From positions 1-33,060 of the forward strand of contig NZ_JARWOJ010000233.1 in assembly GCF_029868625.1 (NCBI RefSeq): a DNA stretch of 33,060 nucleotides, in the 5' to 3' direction. The DNA is from Nocardia neocaledoniensis. GTDB taxonomy: Bacteria; Actinomycetota; Actinomycetes; Mycobacteriales; Mycobacteriaceae. The translations under genes and the position numbers were made by a program. A model generated the notes under the pieces. It was not told the DNA's origin and did no database searches. It saw only the letters and a list, made by a program, of their open reading frames with translations. This document shows, in pieces, positions 14,751-22,792 of this stretch. Every line of letters starts with the position of its first letter. The first letter of the stretch is position 1.

Positions 14751-15992
14751 GTGCCGAACACGTCAGACGCCGTAGAGAACCAGCCCGCCGGGGACCCGAA
14801 CTACCTGGTCGGGCTCGATCTGCGCGGGCGCAGAGTCGTCGTGGTCGGCGGCGGGACGGTCGCCCAGCGCAGGCTGGGTCTGCTCGTGGCCTCGGGCGCC
14901 GACGTGCACGTGATCAGTCGCGCGGTCACGCCCGCGGTCGAGGGCATGGCGACCGCCGGGCAACTCACCGTCACCCTGCGTGCCTACGCCGACGGCGACC
15001 TCGACGACGCCTGGTACGCGATGGCCTGCACCGACGAACCCGAGACCAATGCCGCGGTCGTCGCCGAGGCCACCGCGAAGCGGATCTTCTGCGTGCGCGC
15101 CGACATCGCCCGCGACGGCACCGCCGTCACCCCCGCCACCGCCCGCTACGACGGCCTGACCCTCGGCGTGCTCGCCGGTGGCGCGCACCGCCGCTCGGCC
15201 GCGGTGCGCAACGGCCTGCTCGAAGCGCTGCAATCGGGCGTGGTGACCGATGATTCGGAACCGGTGACCCCCGGCGTCGCCCTCGTCGGCGGCGGACCCG
15301 GCGATCCCGACCTGATCACCGTGCGCGGCCGCAGGCTGCTCGCCCGCGCCGACCTGGTCGTCGCCGACCGGCTCGCCCCGCCCGAACTGCTCGCCGAACT
15401 GGGCCCGCACGTCGAGGTGATCGACGCCGCGAAGATCCCCTACGGCCGCTCGATGGCACAGGAGGCGATCAACCTCGCCCTCGTCGAGGGCGCCAAGGCG
15501 GGCAAGTTCGTCGTCCGCCTCAAGGGTGGCGACCCGTACGTGTTCGGCCGCGGCTACGAGGAACTGGAGGCGTGCGCCGAGGCGGGGATCCCGGTGACGG
15601 TGGTGCCCGGCATCACCAGCCCGATCTCGGTGCCCGGCGCCGCGGGCATTCCGGTGACCCACCGCGGCGTGACCCACGAATTCGTCGTCGTGAGCGGACA
15701 CGTGGCGCCCGATCACCCCGACTCACTCGTCGACTGGTCGGCGCTGGCGAAGCTGCGCGGCACCCTCGTACTGATGATGGCGGTCGAGCGCATCGACAAG
15801 TTCGCCGCCGCGCTGCTCGACGGCGGCCGCGCCGCCGACACCCCGGCCGCGGTCATCCAGGAGGGCACGCTGCGCACCCAGCGAGTCGTGCGCGCCGACC
15901 TGGCCACGGTCGCCGACAAGGTCAAGTCCGAGGGCATCCGGCCGCCCGCGATCATCGTCATCGGGCCGACCGCCGGTTTCGGGCTGGACTAG
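14751..15992 (+). CDS. cysG: fused precorrin-2 dehydrogenase / uroporphyrinogen-III C-methyltransferase
   Basis: A 413-residue bifunctional enzyme feeding siroheme and corrin synthesis. The N-terminal Met8-like domain has the NAD-binding motif VVVVGGGTVAQRR (residues 29-41) for oxidation of precorrin-2 to sirohydrochlorin. The C-terminal SUMT domain has VGGGPGDPDLITVRG near 176-190, VRLKGGDPYVFGRG near 254-267 and VPGITSPISVPGAAGIPVTHR, performing S-adenosylmethionine-dependent C-2/C-7 methylation of uroporphyrinogen III. The start GTG 14751 (VPNTSDAVENQP) is chosen because the -10 box lies directly upstream and the longer frame starting at 14664 is Arg/Gly-rich with no similarity. It corresponds to Rv2847c. 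The direct neighbour in M. tuberculosis is cobB, here separated by about 6.6 kb. Confidence 0.93.
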   Translation: MPNTSDAVENQPAGDPNYLVGLDLRGRRVVVVGGGTVAQRRLGLLVASGADVHVISRAVTPAVEGMATAGQLTVTLRAYADGDLDDAWYAMACTDEPETNAAVVAEATAKRIFCVRADIARDGTAVTPATARYDGLTLGVLAGGAHRRSAAVRNGLLEALQSGVVTDDSEPVTPGVALVGGGPGDPDLITVRGRRLLARADLVVADRLAPPELLAELGPHVEVIDAAKIPYGRSMAQEAINLALVEGAKAGKFVVRLKGGDPYVFGRGYEELEACAEAGIPVTVVPGITSPISVPGAAGIPVTHRGVTHEFVVVSGHVAPDHPDSLVDWSALAKLRGTLVLMMAVERIDKFAAALLDGGRAADTPAAVIQEGTLRTQRVVRADLATVADKVKSEGIRPPAIIVIGPTAGFGLD

Positions 15993-16033
15993 CTACGCGG
16001 GCCCGCGCACCCGTGCGTTGCCGCCGCGCCAAT

Positions 16034-16039
16034 TACACT
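16034..16039 (+). promoter_or_regulatory. TANNNT -10 box directly upstream of the EfpA-like gene
   Basis: TACACT ends 8 nt before GTG 16048, again suggesting a leaderless start. Confidence 0.4.
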
Positions 16040-16047
16040 GCCTCGTT

Positions 16048-17532
16048 GTGCTCGATAAACCCGCTGCGACGATGCAGTATCCGGTGACGAAGCGGGCCTT
16101 CGGCCTCGCCATCCTCGTACTGAGCGGCCTGCAGCTCATGGTGGTGCTCGACGGCACCGTCGTGATCTTCGCCCTGCCGCGGCTGCAGGAGGAGATGGGG
16201 CTGTCCAGCTCCGGCAGCGCGTGGACGGTCACCTCCTACGGCCTGACCTTCGCCGGCCTGATGCTGCTGGGCGGCAGGCTCGGTGACGCCTTCGGCCGCA
16301 AGCGGATGCTGATCTACGGCGTCGGCCTGTTCACCGCCGCCTCGCTGGCCTGTGGCCTGGCCACCGGCGAGGCGATGCTGCTGATCTCGCGCGCCTTCCA
16401 GGGCGCCGGCGCCGCGATCGCGGCCCCGACCGCGTTCGCGCTGGTCGCCACTACCTTCGCGCCCGGGCCGGCCCGGAACCAGGCGATCGCGATCGTCGGG
16501 TCGATGGCGGGGATCGGCTCGGTAGGCGGCCTGGTCGTCGGCGGTGCGCTCACCGAGTTCTCGTGGCGCTGGATCTTCCTGATCAATGTGCCGATCGGCG
16601 CGCTGATCGTGCTCGGCGCCGTCTACAAGCTCACCGACACCGTGCACCAGCGCACCCCACTCGACATCAAGGGCGCGATCCTGGGCACCCTCGCCTGCGC
16701 GACCATCGTGTTCGGCGCCACCGAGGGTCCGGCGATGGGCTGGACCAGCCCGATCATCCTCGGCTCGCTGATCGGCGGGTTCGCGCTGCTGGTGATCTTC
16801 GTGCTCACCGAGCGTCGCGAGGCCGATCCGCTGCTGCCGTGGTCGCTGTTCGACAGTCGCGACCGGGTCGCCACCTTCGCGCTGATCTTCCTGGCCGGCG
16901 CGGTGCTCGGCGCGATGACGTTCTTCGTCGCCCAGCTGCTGCAGAACGTGCTCGGCTACAGCCCCCTGCAGGCCGGTCTCGCCTCGATCCCGTTCACCAT
17001 CGGCATCGGTGTCGGCGGCGCGGTGGCCTCCAAGGCGGCGCTGGTGATCGCGCCGCGCTGGCTGCTGGCGGGGGCGGCCACCGTGCTGGCCTGCGGCCTG
17101 TTCTTCGGTTCGACGCTGGACCGGCACGTGCAGTACCTGCCGACGCTGCTCGCGCTGCTGCTGGTGATCGGCTTCGGCGTCGGAGTGGCCATGGTGCTCG
17201 CGCCGCTGTGCGTGCTGGTCGGGGTGCCGCCGTCGAACATCGGCCCGCTCTCGGCGGTCGGCCAGATGTTCATGAACCTGGCGACCCCGATCGCGATCGG
17301 CCTGCTCAGCCCGATCGCGGCCTCGCGCACGCTGTCACTGGGCGGCCGGGACGGGCTGGCGGCGCGGATGAGTCCCACCGAGATCGACGCGCTCAACAGC
17401 GGCTACACGCTGGTGCTGCTGGTGTGTGCCGGGCTGGCGGTGCTGGCCGGACTCGTCGCGCTGACGCTGCGCTACACGCCCGCGCAGCTGGTGCAGGCCC
17501 AGCACGCCCAGGAGGAGGCCCAGCGCGGCTGA
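16048..17532 (+). CDS. efpA: MFS drug exporter of the DHA2 family, EfpA-like
   Basis: A 494-residue inner-membrane proton-driven exporter with the 14-span DHA2 pattern. Motif D1 is MVVLDGTVVIFALP in span 1 and motif A is GGRLGDAFGRKRML after span 2. The motif C region GSMAGIGSVGGLVVGGALTE lies in span 5, followed by WRWIFLINVPIG. The position after cysG and before proS is that of EfpA (Rv2846c), an efflux protein associated with drug tolerance in M. tuberculosis, which supports the symbol. The start GTG 16048 (VLDKPAATM) is placed by the upstream -10 box; an internal ATG at 16072 is an alternative. The gene ends 18 bases from the convergent minus-strand gene. Confidence 0.88.
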   Translation: MLDKPAATMQYPVTKRAFGLAILVLSGLQLMVVLDGTVVIFALPRLQEEMGLSSSGSAWTVTSYGLTFAGLMLLGGRLGDAFGRKRMLIYGVGLFTAASLACGLATGEAMLLISRAFQGAGAAIAAPTAFALVATTFAPGPARNQAIAIVGSMAGIGSVGGLVVGGALTEFSWRWIFLINVPIGALIVLGAVYKLTDTVHQRTPLDIKGAILGTLACATIVFGATEGPAMGWTSPIILGSLIGGFALLVIFVLTERREADPLLPWSLFDSRDRVATFALIFLAGAVLGAMTFFVAQLLQNVLGYSPLQAGLASIPFTIGIGVGGAVASKAALVIAPRWLLAGAATVLACGLFFGSTLDRHVQYLPTLLALLLVIGFGVGVAMVLAPLCVLVGVPPSNIGPLSAVGQMFMNLATPIAIGLLSPIAASRTLSLGGRDGLAARMSPTEIDALNSGYTLVLLVCAGLAVLAGLVALTLRYTPAQLVQAQHAQEEAQRG

Positions 17533-17550
17533 GTGCGCCGGGCCCCGCGG

Positions 17551-17997
17551 TCAGAGGCGGCCGGCCACCCGGCGCGGGGTGACGCGCACGATCACGCGGT
17601 CGCCGTCGTGGACGGAGGCGGGGTTGAACTCGCGGTAGGGCTTGCCGGTGTACTTCAGCGACATCTCGTCGGGCAGCGCCCGCTCGGGATCGGGGACGGT
17701 GGTCGCGGTGCCGCGGATCTCGGCGTAGAGGAACGGGCGCTCGGGTGGATTCACCATCACCGTGATGCGGGGATCGCGGGCGAGGTTCTTGGCCTGCTGG
17801 CGGTCGACGGTGGTGGAGAACACCAGCTCGTCGCCCTCGCGCTTGATCCAGACCACGGTCAGATGGGGATGTCCGTTGGCCCCGACCGTCGCGACGGTCG
17901 CGTACACCTTCTCCTCGTCCAGATACGACTTCAGGTCCTCGGACAGCACTGCGGTATCAGTCACATTCCAGACGAACGCTTTTCGGTTCCCGGCCAT
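17551..17997 (-). CDS. pyridoxamine 5'-phosphate oxidase-fold protein (PPOX class, F420- or FMN-dependent)
   Basis: A 148-residue split-barrel protein: LDEEKVYATVATVGANGHPHLTVVW, VFSTTVDRQQAKNLARDPRITVMV and RFLYAEIRGTATTV-like strands match the PPOX-class/TIGR03618-type family of small flavin- or F420-binding reductases common in Mycobacteriales. The physiological substrate is unknown. The start ATG 17997 is used; GTG 17964 (VTDTAVLSEDLK) is also plausible because neither has a strong ribosome binding site. It is divergent from the HD hydrolase gene (50-base gap) and convergent with efpA. Confidence 0.82.
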   Translation of the reverse strand: MAGNRKAFVWNVTDTAVLSEDLKSYLDEEKVYATVATVGANGHPHLTVVWIKREGDELVFSTTVDRQQAKNLARDPRITVMVNPPERPFLYAEIRGTATTVPDPERALPDEMSLKYTGKPYREFNPASVHDGDRVIVRVTPRRVAGRL

Positions 17998-18046
17998 TCC
18001 GGTGAACGGGGTTGTCGGCCCGCGCCCGCCCGCCGACACTGGAGTG

Positions 18047-18670
18047 ATGTCGTCTCCGTCGCTGGATCTGCTCGACCGTTGGACCGCACTGGCCGGAGTG
18101 GACTCCGCCGCGCTCGGTGCGGGGATCATCGCCCGCTATGCCGAGCCGCACCGGCACTACCACACTCTGGACCATCTGCGCGCGATGCTGGCGGCCATCG
18201 ACGAATTGGCCGAGCACGCAACGGATATCGACGCGGTCCGGTACGCGGCCTTCTTCCACGACGCCATCTACGCCGTCGACCGGGCCGACAACGAGGAACG
18301 CAGCGCCGATCTGGCCCGCGACGTCCTCGAATCCTTGGACGCCGCACCGGAACTCGTCGAGGAGGTGGTGCGGCTGGTGCTGCTCACCCGCGGCCACGAT
18401 TCCGAAGCGGGCGATGCCAACGGTGCCGTGCTGTGCGATGCCGACCTGGTCGTGCTCGGCGGCGACGCCGAGAGCTACGCCGCCTACGCCACGGCCGTGC
18501 GCACCGAATACGCCCACGTCCCCGACGATCTGTTCCGCGCGGGCCGGGCCGGGGTGCTGCGCGCCCTGGCGAATCAGCCGGTGCTGTACCGCACCGGGAC
18601 CGCCCGCGCCCGCTACGAGGAGCGGGCGCGGGTCAATCTGGCCGCCGAACTGGCTCAGCTCACCGCGTGA
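18047..18670 (+). CDS. HD-superfamily metal-dependent phosphohydrolase-like protein
   Basis: A 207-residue all-helical protein with metal-ligand motifs ARYAEPHRHYHTLDHL near residues 29-44 and AAFFHDAIYAVDRADNEERSA, which contains the central HD pair. A later GHDSEAGDANGAVLCDADLVVLGG adds His/Asp ligands (CDADL). The pattern fits COG4339-type predicted HD hydrolases, for which no substrate is established. The start ATG 18047 is followed by SSPSLDLLDRW, typical for the family. The stop lies 7 bases from the end of the convergent DJ-1/PfpI gene. Confidence 0.82.
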   Translation: MSSPSLDLLDRWTALAGVDSAALGAGIIARYAEPHRHYHTLDHLRAMLAAIDELAEHATDIDAVRYAAFFHDAIYAVDRADNEERSADLARDVLESLDAAPELVEEVVRLVLLTRGHDSEAGDANGAVLCDADLVVLGGDAESYAAYATAVRTEYAHVPDDLFRAGRAGVLRALANQPVLYRTGTARARYEERARVNLAAELAQLTA

Positions 18671-18677
18671 GCGCCGG

Positions 18678-19373
18678 TCACAGCGCCGCGAGCATCTTCG
18701 CGGCGAGTTCGGCCGAGGACGCCGGGTTCTGGCCGGTGTAGAGGTTGCGATCGATCTCGAGGTGCGGCGCCCACGGCTCGCCCTCGCGGTAGTCGACGCC
18801 GAGCGCGACGAGGCGGTCCTGCAGCAGCCACTTCGCCTTGTCGGCCAGGCCGGCCTGGGTCTCCTCGGCATTGCTGAACCCGGTCACCCGGTAGCCGGCG
18901 AAGGGGGAGTGGCCCGCGGGGTCGGCCGTGGCGAGCAGCGCGGCCGGACCGTGGCAGACGACCCCGAGCGGCTTGCCCGAGACCAGCGCGGCGGACAGCA
19001 GCGCCCCGGAGGCGGGGTCGACGGCGAGGTCTTCCATCGGGCCGTGCCCGCCGGGGTAGAAGACCGCGTCGTAGTCGGCCAGGGTGACCTCGTCGAGCGA
19101 AACGGGTCGGCGCAGTGCGGGTTCGGCGGCCGCCAGGGTGGCGGCGACCGCGGCCGCGCCGTCGGCGCCGCCGTTCACGTCGGGAGCCAGGCTCGCCTTG
19201 TCGACGGTCGGGACGACGCCACCCGGGGTGGCGACGGTGACGGTGTGGCCGGCGCGGGTGAACGCCTCGTAGGGTGCGGCGAACTCCTCGGCCCAGTACC
19301 CGGTGGGGTGCGCGGTGCCGTCGGCCAGGGTCCAGTGGTCGGCACCGGTCAGGACGAACAGGATGTGTGCCAT
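18678..19373 (-). CDS. DJ-1/PfpI-family type 1 glutamine amidotransferase-like protein (Hsp31-like)
   Basis: A 231-residue protein with the DJ-1/PfpI fold. ILFVLTGADHWTLADGTAHPTGYWAEEFAAPYEAF is the Hsp31-type N-terminus (a Glu for the triad lies in WAEE). YPGGHGPMEDLA and the nucleophile elbow VVCHGPAALL carry the active Cys-His pair, and GFSNAEE follows. Members act as glyoxalase III, deglycase-like or chaperone proteins. The start ATG 19373 has AGGA 7 nt upstream. It is transcribed divergently from a LysR regulator (99-base gap), which probably controls it. Confidence 0.88.
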   Translation of the reverse strand: MAHILFVLTGADHWTLADGTAHPTGYWAEEFAAPYEAFTRAGHTVTVATPGGVVPTVDKASLAPDVNGGADGAAAVAATLAAAEPALRRPVSLDEVTLADYDAVFYPGGHGPMEDLAVDPASGALLSAALVSGKPLGVVCHGPAALLATADPAGHSPFAGYRVTGFSNAEETQAGLADKAKWLLQDRLVALGVDYREGEPWAPHLEIDRNLYTGQNPASSAELAAKMLAAL

Positions 19374-19459
19374 CGGATTCCTACTCCATTCGAGAGGGGG
19401 TGGCGGCCGGGTCGCCGGCCGCGAAATCCACGCTAGGTCCGGTGGAATCCGTTGACCAA

Positions 19460-19465
19460 TAGGAT
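19460..19465 (+). promoter_or_regulatory. TANNNT -10 box upstream of the LysR-type regulator
   Basis: TAGGAT ends 7 nt before ATG 19473. The divergent gap 19374-19472 should also hold the LysR operator, but I see no convincing T-N11-A palindrome. Confidence 0.35.
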
Positions 19466-19472
19466 GGCCGAT

Positions 19473-20405
19473 ATGAGACATAGGCAAGCCGATGGCTCGA
19501 TGGATCTGGTGCAACTGCGGACGTTTCTCGCGGTGTATCGCACCGGATCGCTGACGGCGGGCGCCGCCCAGGTCGGCCTGTCCCAGCCCACGGTCACCGC
19601 CCAGCTCCAAGCACTCGAGCGACATCTGGGCAGGCCGCTGTTCGAGCGGCTGCCCCGCGGGGTGGCGGCCACCGCCGCCGGACACGAGCTGGCGGCCCGA
19701 GTGGGCGCGCCGCTCGAGGAACTGGAGGCGGTGGTCAGCGGCACGGTCACGGAGCGGGCCGCACCGCCCGACCCGCCGGTGCTGCTGGGCGGCCCGGCCG
19801 AGATGATCGCGGTGCGGGTGGTGCCTGCGCTCGCGCCATTGCTCGCCGACGGGGTGCGGATCGTCGTCCAGTCGGGCCTGACGGACGATCTGCTCGCCGA
19901 ATTGCGTTCGGGGACCCTGGATCTGGTGATCTCCACAGCGCGGCCGCGAGGGCGCACCGTGCTCGCCGAACCGCTCGTCGACGAGGAATTCGTGCTCGTC
20001 GCCGCGCCCGCGGTGGCCGCTCGGATCGACCTCGGGCGCCTGCGCGCCGACGGGCCCGGCGTCCTGGCCGGGCTCCCGATCCTCAGCTATGCCGCCGACC
20101 TGCCGATCCTGCGCCGCTACTGGCGCCACGTCTTCCAGACCAGGCTCGAGGCGGAACCGGCACTGGTCGTCGCCGACCTGCGCGCGGTGCTCTCGGCGGC
20201 GCTCGCCGGGGCCGGGGTGAGCGTGCTGCCGCGCTATCTGTGCGAACGGGAACTCGCCGCGGCGAAGCTGGTGCCGCTGCTCGAACCCGACGACCCGCCG
20301 ATCAACACGGGGTTCCTGGCCCGCCGGGTGGGCGCACCGCCCCGGCCGCACGTCGACCTGGTTCGCACGCACCTGCTGGCGGCTGCTCGCACCTGGCGCG
20401 TCTGA
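19473..20405 (+). CDS. LysR-family transcriptional regulator
   Basis: A 310-residue LTTR. The N-terminal winged helix-turn-helix reads MDLVQLRTFLAVYRTGSLTA, GAAQVGLSQPTVTAQLQALE and RHLGRPLFERLPRG. The effector-binding domain covers about residues 95-300 (LLADGVRIVVQSGLTDDLLA, LRSGTLDLVISTARP, AALAGAGVSVLPRYLCEREL). ATG 19473 is given because a -10 box precedes it at leaderless distance; the family-typical start MDLVQL at 19500 is equally possible. By context it regulates the divergent DJ-1/PfpI gene. Confidence 0.9.
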   Translation: MRHRQADGSMDLVQLRTFLAVYRTGSLTAGAAQVGLSQPTVTAQLQALERHLGRPLFERLPRGVAATAAGHELAARVGAPLEELEAVVSGTVTERAAPPDPPVLLGGPAEMIAVRVVPALAPLLADGVRIVVQSGLTDDLLAELRSGTLDLVISTARPRGRTVLAEPLVDEEFVLVAAPAVAARIDLGRLRADGPGVLAGLPILSYAADLPILRRYWRHVFQTRLEAEPALVVADLRAVLSAALAGAGVSVLPRYLCERELAAAKLVPLLEPDDPPINTGFLARRVGAPPRPHVDLVRTHLLAAARTWRV

Positions 20406-20435
20406 CGGTTGAGCCGCGTCCACCAGGAGGGATGC

Positions 20436-20465
20436 TTGACATGCAAGCACGGGCTTGCCTATCGT
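20436..20465 (+). promoter_or_regulatory. ArsR-gene promoter with a palindromic operator in the spacer
   Basis: A perfect -35 TTGACA (20436-20441), an 18-nt spacer and -10 TATCGT (20460-20465). The spacer contains the perfect inverted repeat GCAAGC-ACGG-GCTTGC (20443-20458). An operator here would let a bound repressor block RNA polymerase, the usual autoregulation of ArsR-type regulators. Confidence 0.7.
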
Positions 20466-20496
20466 TCAGGGGGAGACGACGGGAGAAGCGCGCACC

Positions 20497-20778
20497 GTGA
20501 CCGACATCTTCACCGCGCTCGCGGACTCGACACGCCGCGCGCTCCTGGACGAACTGGCGGACCGGGACGGACAGACTCTGTTCGAACTCTGCGCCAAGCT
20601 CGCCACCAAGCACGGGATCAGTTCCTCGCGGCAGGCGATCACCCAGCACCTGGGGATGCTCGAGGCCGTGGGGCTGGTCACCACCCGTCGTGCCGGCCGC
20701 TACAAGTTCCATCACGCCGACTTCGCGCCGCTGCGCGCGGTGTCGCGACGATGGCCCATCCCCCAGGAGGACACATGA
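20497..20778 (+). CDS. ArsR-family winged-helix regulator
   Basis: A 93-residue protein reading TDIFTALADSTRRALLDELA, TLFELCAKLATKHGISSSRQAITQHLGMLE and GLVTTRRAGRYKFHHAD, the standard ArsR/SmtB winged helix with recognition helix SSSRQAITQHL. No metal-binding ELCVCD motif is present, so it is probably not a classical metal sensor; the single Cys in FELCAKL could sense redox or alkylation. The start GTG 20497 follows GGGAGAAG. The stop overlaps the ATG of the glyoxalase-fold gene (ATGA), so the two are translationally coupled. It probably represses its own promoter through the palindrome at 20443-20458. Confidence 0.88.
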   Translation: MTDIFTALADSTRRALLDELADRDGQTLFELCAKLATKHGISSSRQAITQHLGMLEAVGLVTTRRAGRYKFHHADFAPLRAVSRRWPIPQEDT

Positions 20779-21173
20779 TCCGCATCGGAGTGACCAGCGT
20801 CTTCGTCGACGACCAGGACAAAGCCGAGAAGTTCTACACCGACGTGCTCGGCTTCCAGGTCAAGGACCGCGTCTCCCTCGGCGAGTACGACTGGCTCACG
20901 CTGGTCTCGCCCGCCGACGTCGACGGCACCCAGCTGCTGCTCGAGCCCGACCAGAACCCGATCGCGCAGAACTACAAGACCGCGCTCTCCGCCGACGGCA
21001 TCCCGTGCATCGTCTTCACCGTCGACGATCTCGACGCCGAATACCGCCGCCTGCTCGATCGCGGCGTCCTGTTCACCCAGCCGCCCCAGCCGATGGGCGC
21101 GGTCACCACCGCCGTCCTCGACGACACCTGCGGCAATCTCATCCAGCTCATGGGCGCACCCGCCTCGGCGTAG
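20775..21173 (+). CDS. VOC-superfamily (glyoxalase/bleomycin-resistance-fold) protein
   Basis: A 132-residue protein with two beta-alpha-beta-beta-beta modules: VTSVFVDDQDKAEKFYTDVL GF (residues 6-27) and CIVFTVDDLDAEYRRLLDRG with TAVLDDTCGNLIQL at the end. The pattern matches small VOC proteins, which may act as glyoxalase-like enzymes, extradiol-like enzymes or ligand sequestering proteins; the substrate is not evident. It is coupled by ATGA overlap to the ArsR regulator, so the ligand of this protein may also be the inducer. AGGAGG lies 4-9 nt upstream of the ATG. Confidence 0.88.
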   Translation: MIRIGVTSVFVDDQDKAEKFYTDVLGFQVKDRVSLGEYDWLTLVSPADVDGTQLLLEPDQNPIAQNYKTALSADGIPCIVFTVDDLDAEYRRLLDRGVLFTQPPQPMGAVTTAVLDDTCGNLIQLMGAPASA

Positions 21174-21181
21174 GGCGGTCC

Positions 21182-21202
21182 CGGCCGAGCATTCCTCGGC
21201 CG
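21182..21202. terminator. bidirectional hairpin between convergent genes
   Basis: CGGCCGAG (21182-21189) and CTCGGCCG (21195-21202) form 8 perfect base pairs around a CATTC loop. They lie in the 32-base gap between the glyoxalase-fold gene and the convergent yaaA. Confidence 0.6.
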
Positions 21203-21205
21203 CGG

Positions 21206-21949
21206 TCAGGTGATGATGAGAAGTTCGGTGGGGGAGGCGATCTCGGTGCGCAATCCCGCCTTGGTCGCCACCCGCGCCACCGCCCGGACATCGGTCGGCT
21301 CGGCGCGGGTGAGCACCAGCGCGCGGGCCAGCAGACCCTTGTGATGCTTGTTGAAGTGGCTCACCACGGTGCGGGAACCGTCGGCGTGCTCGGTGAGCAC
21401 GTTGGCGGTGATCGCCCCCGGCACCCGGCCCAGCTGCTGGTAGGTGCCCGAACGCAGGTCGACGACCAACTCGCCCGCGGCCTCGGTGTGGAGCGCGTCG
21501 GGCAGGACCTCGCGCCACAGCGCCGACAGGGTCGGCAGCCCGGGCAGTTTGCTGCCGCCGGAGAGGCGATAGGCCGGGATCGGATCGCCCGCGCGGACCG
21601 CGCCGAACAGGGCCGAGCCGATGCCGAGGCGCGCGTACGCCTTGGCCCGCTGCGCCTTGGTGAACGACGCCGCGTCCAAGGCGTCGTAGAGCACGCCGGT
21701 GTAGCGCTCGAGCGCGGGCCGGGTCGCCGACGCGCGCAGGCTCGCGTTGCGGGCGATTTCGGCGTCGGCTCCCTTGCCGAGGCCGAGCACCTCCGCCGAC
21801 CGGACCGGGTCGGCGGCCAGCTGCACGACTTCGGTGACCAGCTTGTCGCGCACCGCGCTCAGCTGCGGCATCGCCAGGTCGGCGAGATCCAGCGGCGCGC
21901 CCGATCCGCCGTCGGATTTGGTTTCGGAGGGGGGTAGCAGCACCAGCAC
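21206..21949 (-). CDS. yaaA: YaaA-family peroxide stress protein
   Basis: A 247-residue protein starting VLVLLPPSETKSDGG, the distinctive N-terminus of the YaaA/DUF328 family. It continues with GVLYDALDAASF, RAKAYARLGIGSALFGAVRAGDPIPAYRLSGGSKLPG, the block LWREVL, and C-terminal VVSHFNKHHKGLLAR. In Escherichia coli YaaA limits iron-dependent damage during peroxide stress and has a DNA-binding fold. The start is GTG 21949. It is transcribed in the same direction as, and downstream of, the ABC importer genes, but 83 bases separate it from ehuA and the genes look unrelated. Confidence 0.9.
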   Translation of the reverse strand: MLVLLPPSETKSDGGSGAPLDLADLAMPQLSAVRDKLVTEVVQLAADPVRSAEVLGLGKGADAEIARNASLRASATRPALERYTGVLYDALDAASFTKAQRAKAYARLGIGSALFGAVRAGDPIPAYRLSGGSKLPGLPTLSALWREVLPDALHTEAAGELVVDLRSGTYQQLGRVPGAITANVLTEHADGSRTVVSHFNKHHKGLLARALVLTRAEPTDVRAVARVATKAGLRTEIASPTELLIIT

Positions 21950-22032
21950 GAGCGTCCACGGTAATCGCCGCGCCGCGCGTCACCGCGTCCCGCCCCATCG
22001 CGGGCTCGTGTCCGGCCGCCTGGCGGGGCCCT

Positions 22033-22788
22033 TCAGCGCACCGCTTCGAGGAACTTGCGGGTCCGCTCATTGGTCGGTGCCTCGAAGATCTGCGCAGGCG
22101 GGCCCTGCTCCACGATGCGGCCCGAGTCGAACATCAGCACCCGGTCCGACACCTCGCGCGCGAACCGCATCTCGTGGGTGACGATCAGCATGGTGATGTC
22201 GGTGGTCTCGGCGATGGTGCGCAGGACGTCGAGCACGTCGCCGACCAGTTCCGGGTCCAGTGCCGAGGTCACCTCGTCGAGCAGCATCACCTTCGGGTCC
22301 ATCGCGCAGCAGCGCGCGATCGCCACCCGCTGCTGCTGGCCGCCCGAGAGCTGCGACGGATGCGCGCGCGCCTTGTCGGCCAGGCCGACCACGTCGAGCA
22401 GATGCATCGCCCGCTCCCTGGCCTCGGCCTTCGACGTGCCGAGCGCGTGCACGGGCGCCTCGGTGATGTTCTCCAGCACCGTCATGTTGGGGAACAAGTT
22501 GAACTGCTGGAAGACCATGCCGATCTTGGTGCGCACCGCGCGCAGGTGTTTCTCCTTGGCAGGCACCAGTTTTCCGCCGCGCTCGGTGTGCGTGAGCGGT
22601 TCGCCGTCGACCCAGATCACGCCGTCGGTGATCGTCTCGAGCGTCATCAGCAGACGCAGGATGGTGGTCTTGCCCGACCCGGACGGTCCGATCAGGGTCA
22701 CCTTCTCGCCGCGCCGCACGCTGAAGTCCAGCTCGTCGAGCACGACGAGGTCGCCGAAGCGCTTCACCACCCGATCGAATCGGATCAT
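22033..22788 (-). CDS. ehuA: amino-acid/ectoine-type ABC transporter ATP-binding protein
   Basis: A 251-residue polar-amino-acid-type ABC ATPase with Walker A GPSGSGKT, Q-loop VFQQFNLFPNMTVLENI, signature LSGGQQQRVAIARC, Walker B VMLLDEVTSALDP and switch His in VTHEM. It energises uptake through the two permeases upstream. ATG 22788 is chosen; it lies 4 bases after the permease stop, and a TTG at 22806 would overlap the permease. It is last gene of the ehuB-ehuC-ehuD-ehuA order. The symbol rests on the EhuB-like binding protein; a generic polar-amino-acid importer remains possible. Confidence 0.88.
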   Translation of the reverse strand: MIRFDRVVKRFGDLVVLDELDFSVRRGEKVTLIGPSGSGKTTILRLLMTLETITDGVIWVDGEPLTHTERGGKLVPAKEKHLRAVRTKIGMVFQQFNLFPNMTVLENITEAPVHALGTSKAEARERAMHLLDVVGLADKARAHPSQLSGGQQQRVAIARCCAMDPKVMLLDEVTSALDPELVGDVLDVLRTIAETTDITMLIVTHEMRFAREVSDRVLMFDSGRIVEQGPPAQIFEAPTNERTRKFLEAVR

Positions 22789-22792
22789 CTCG

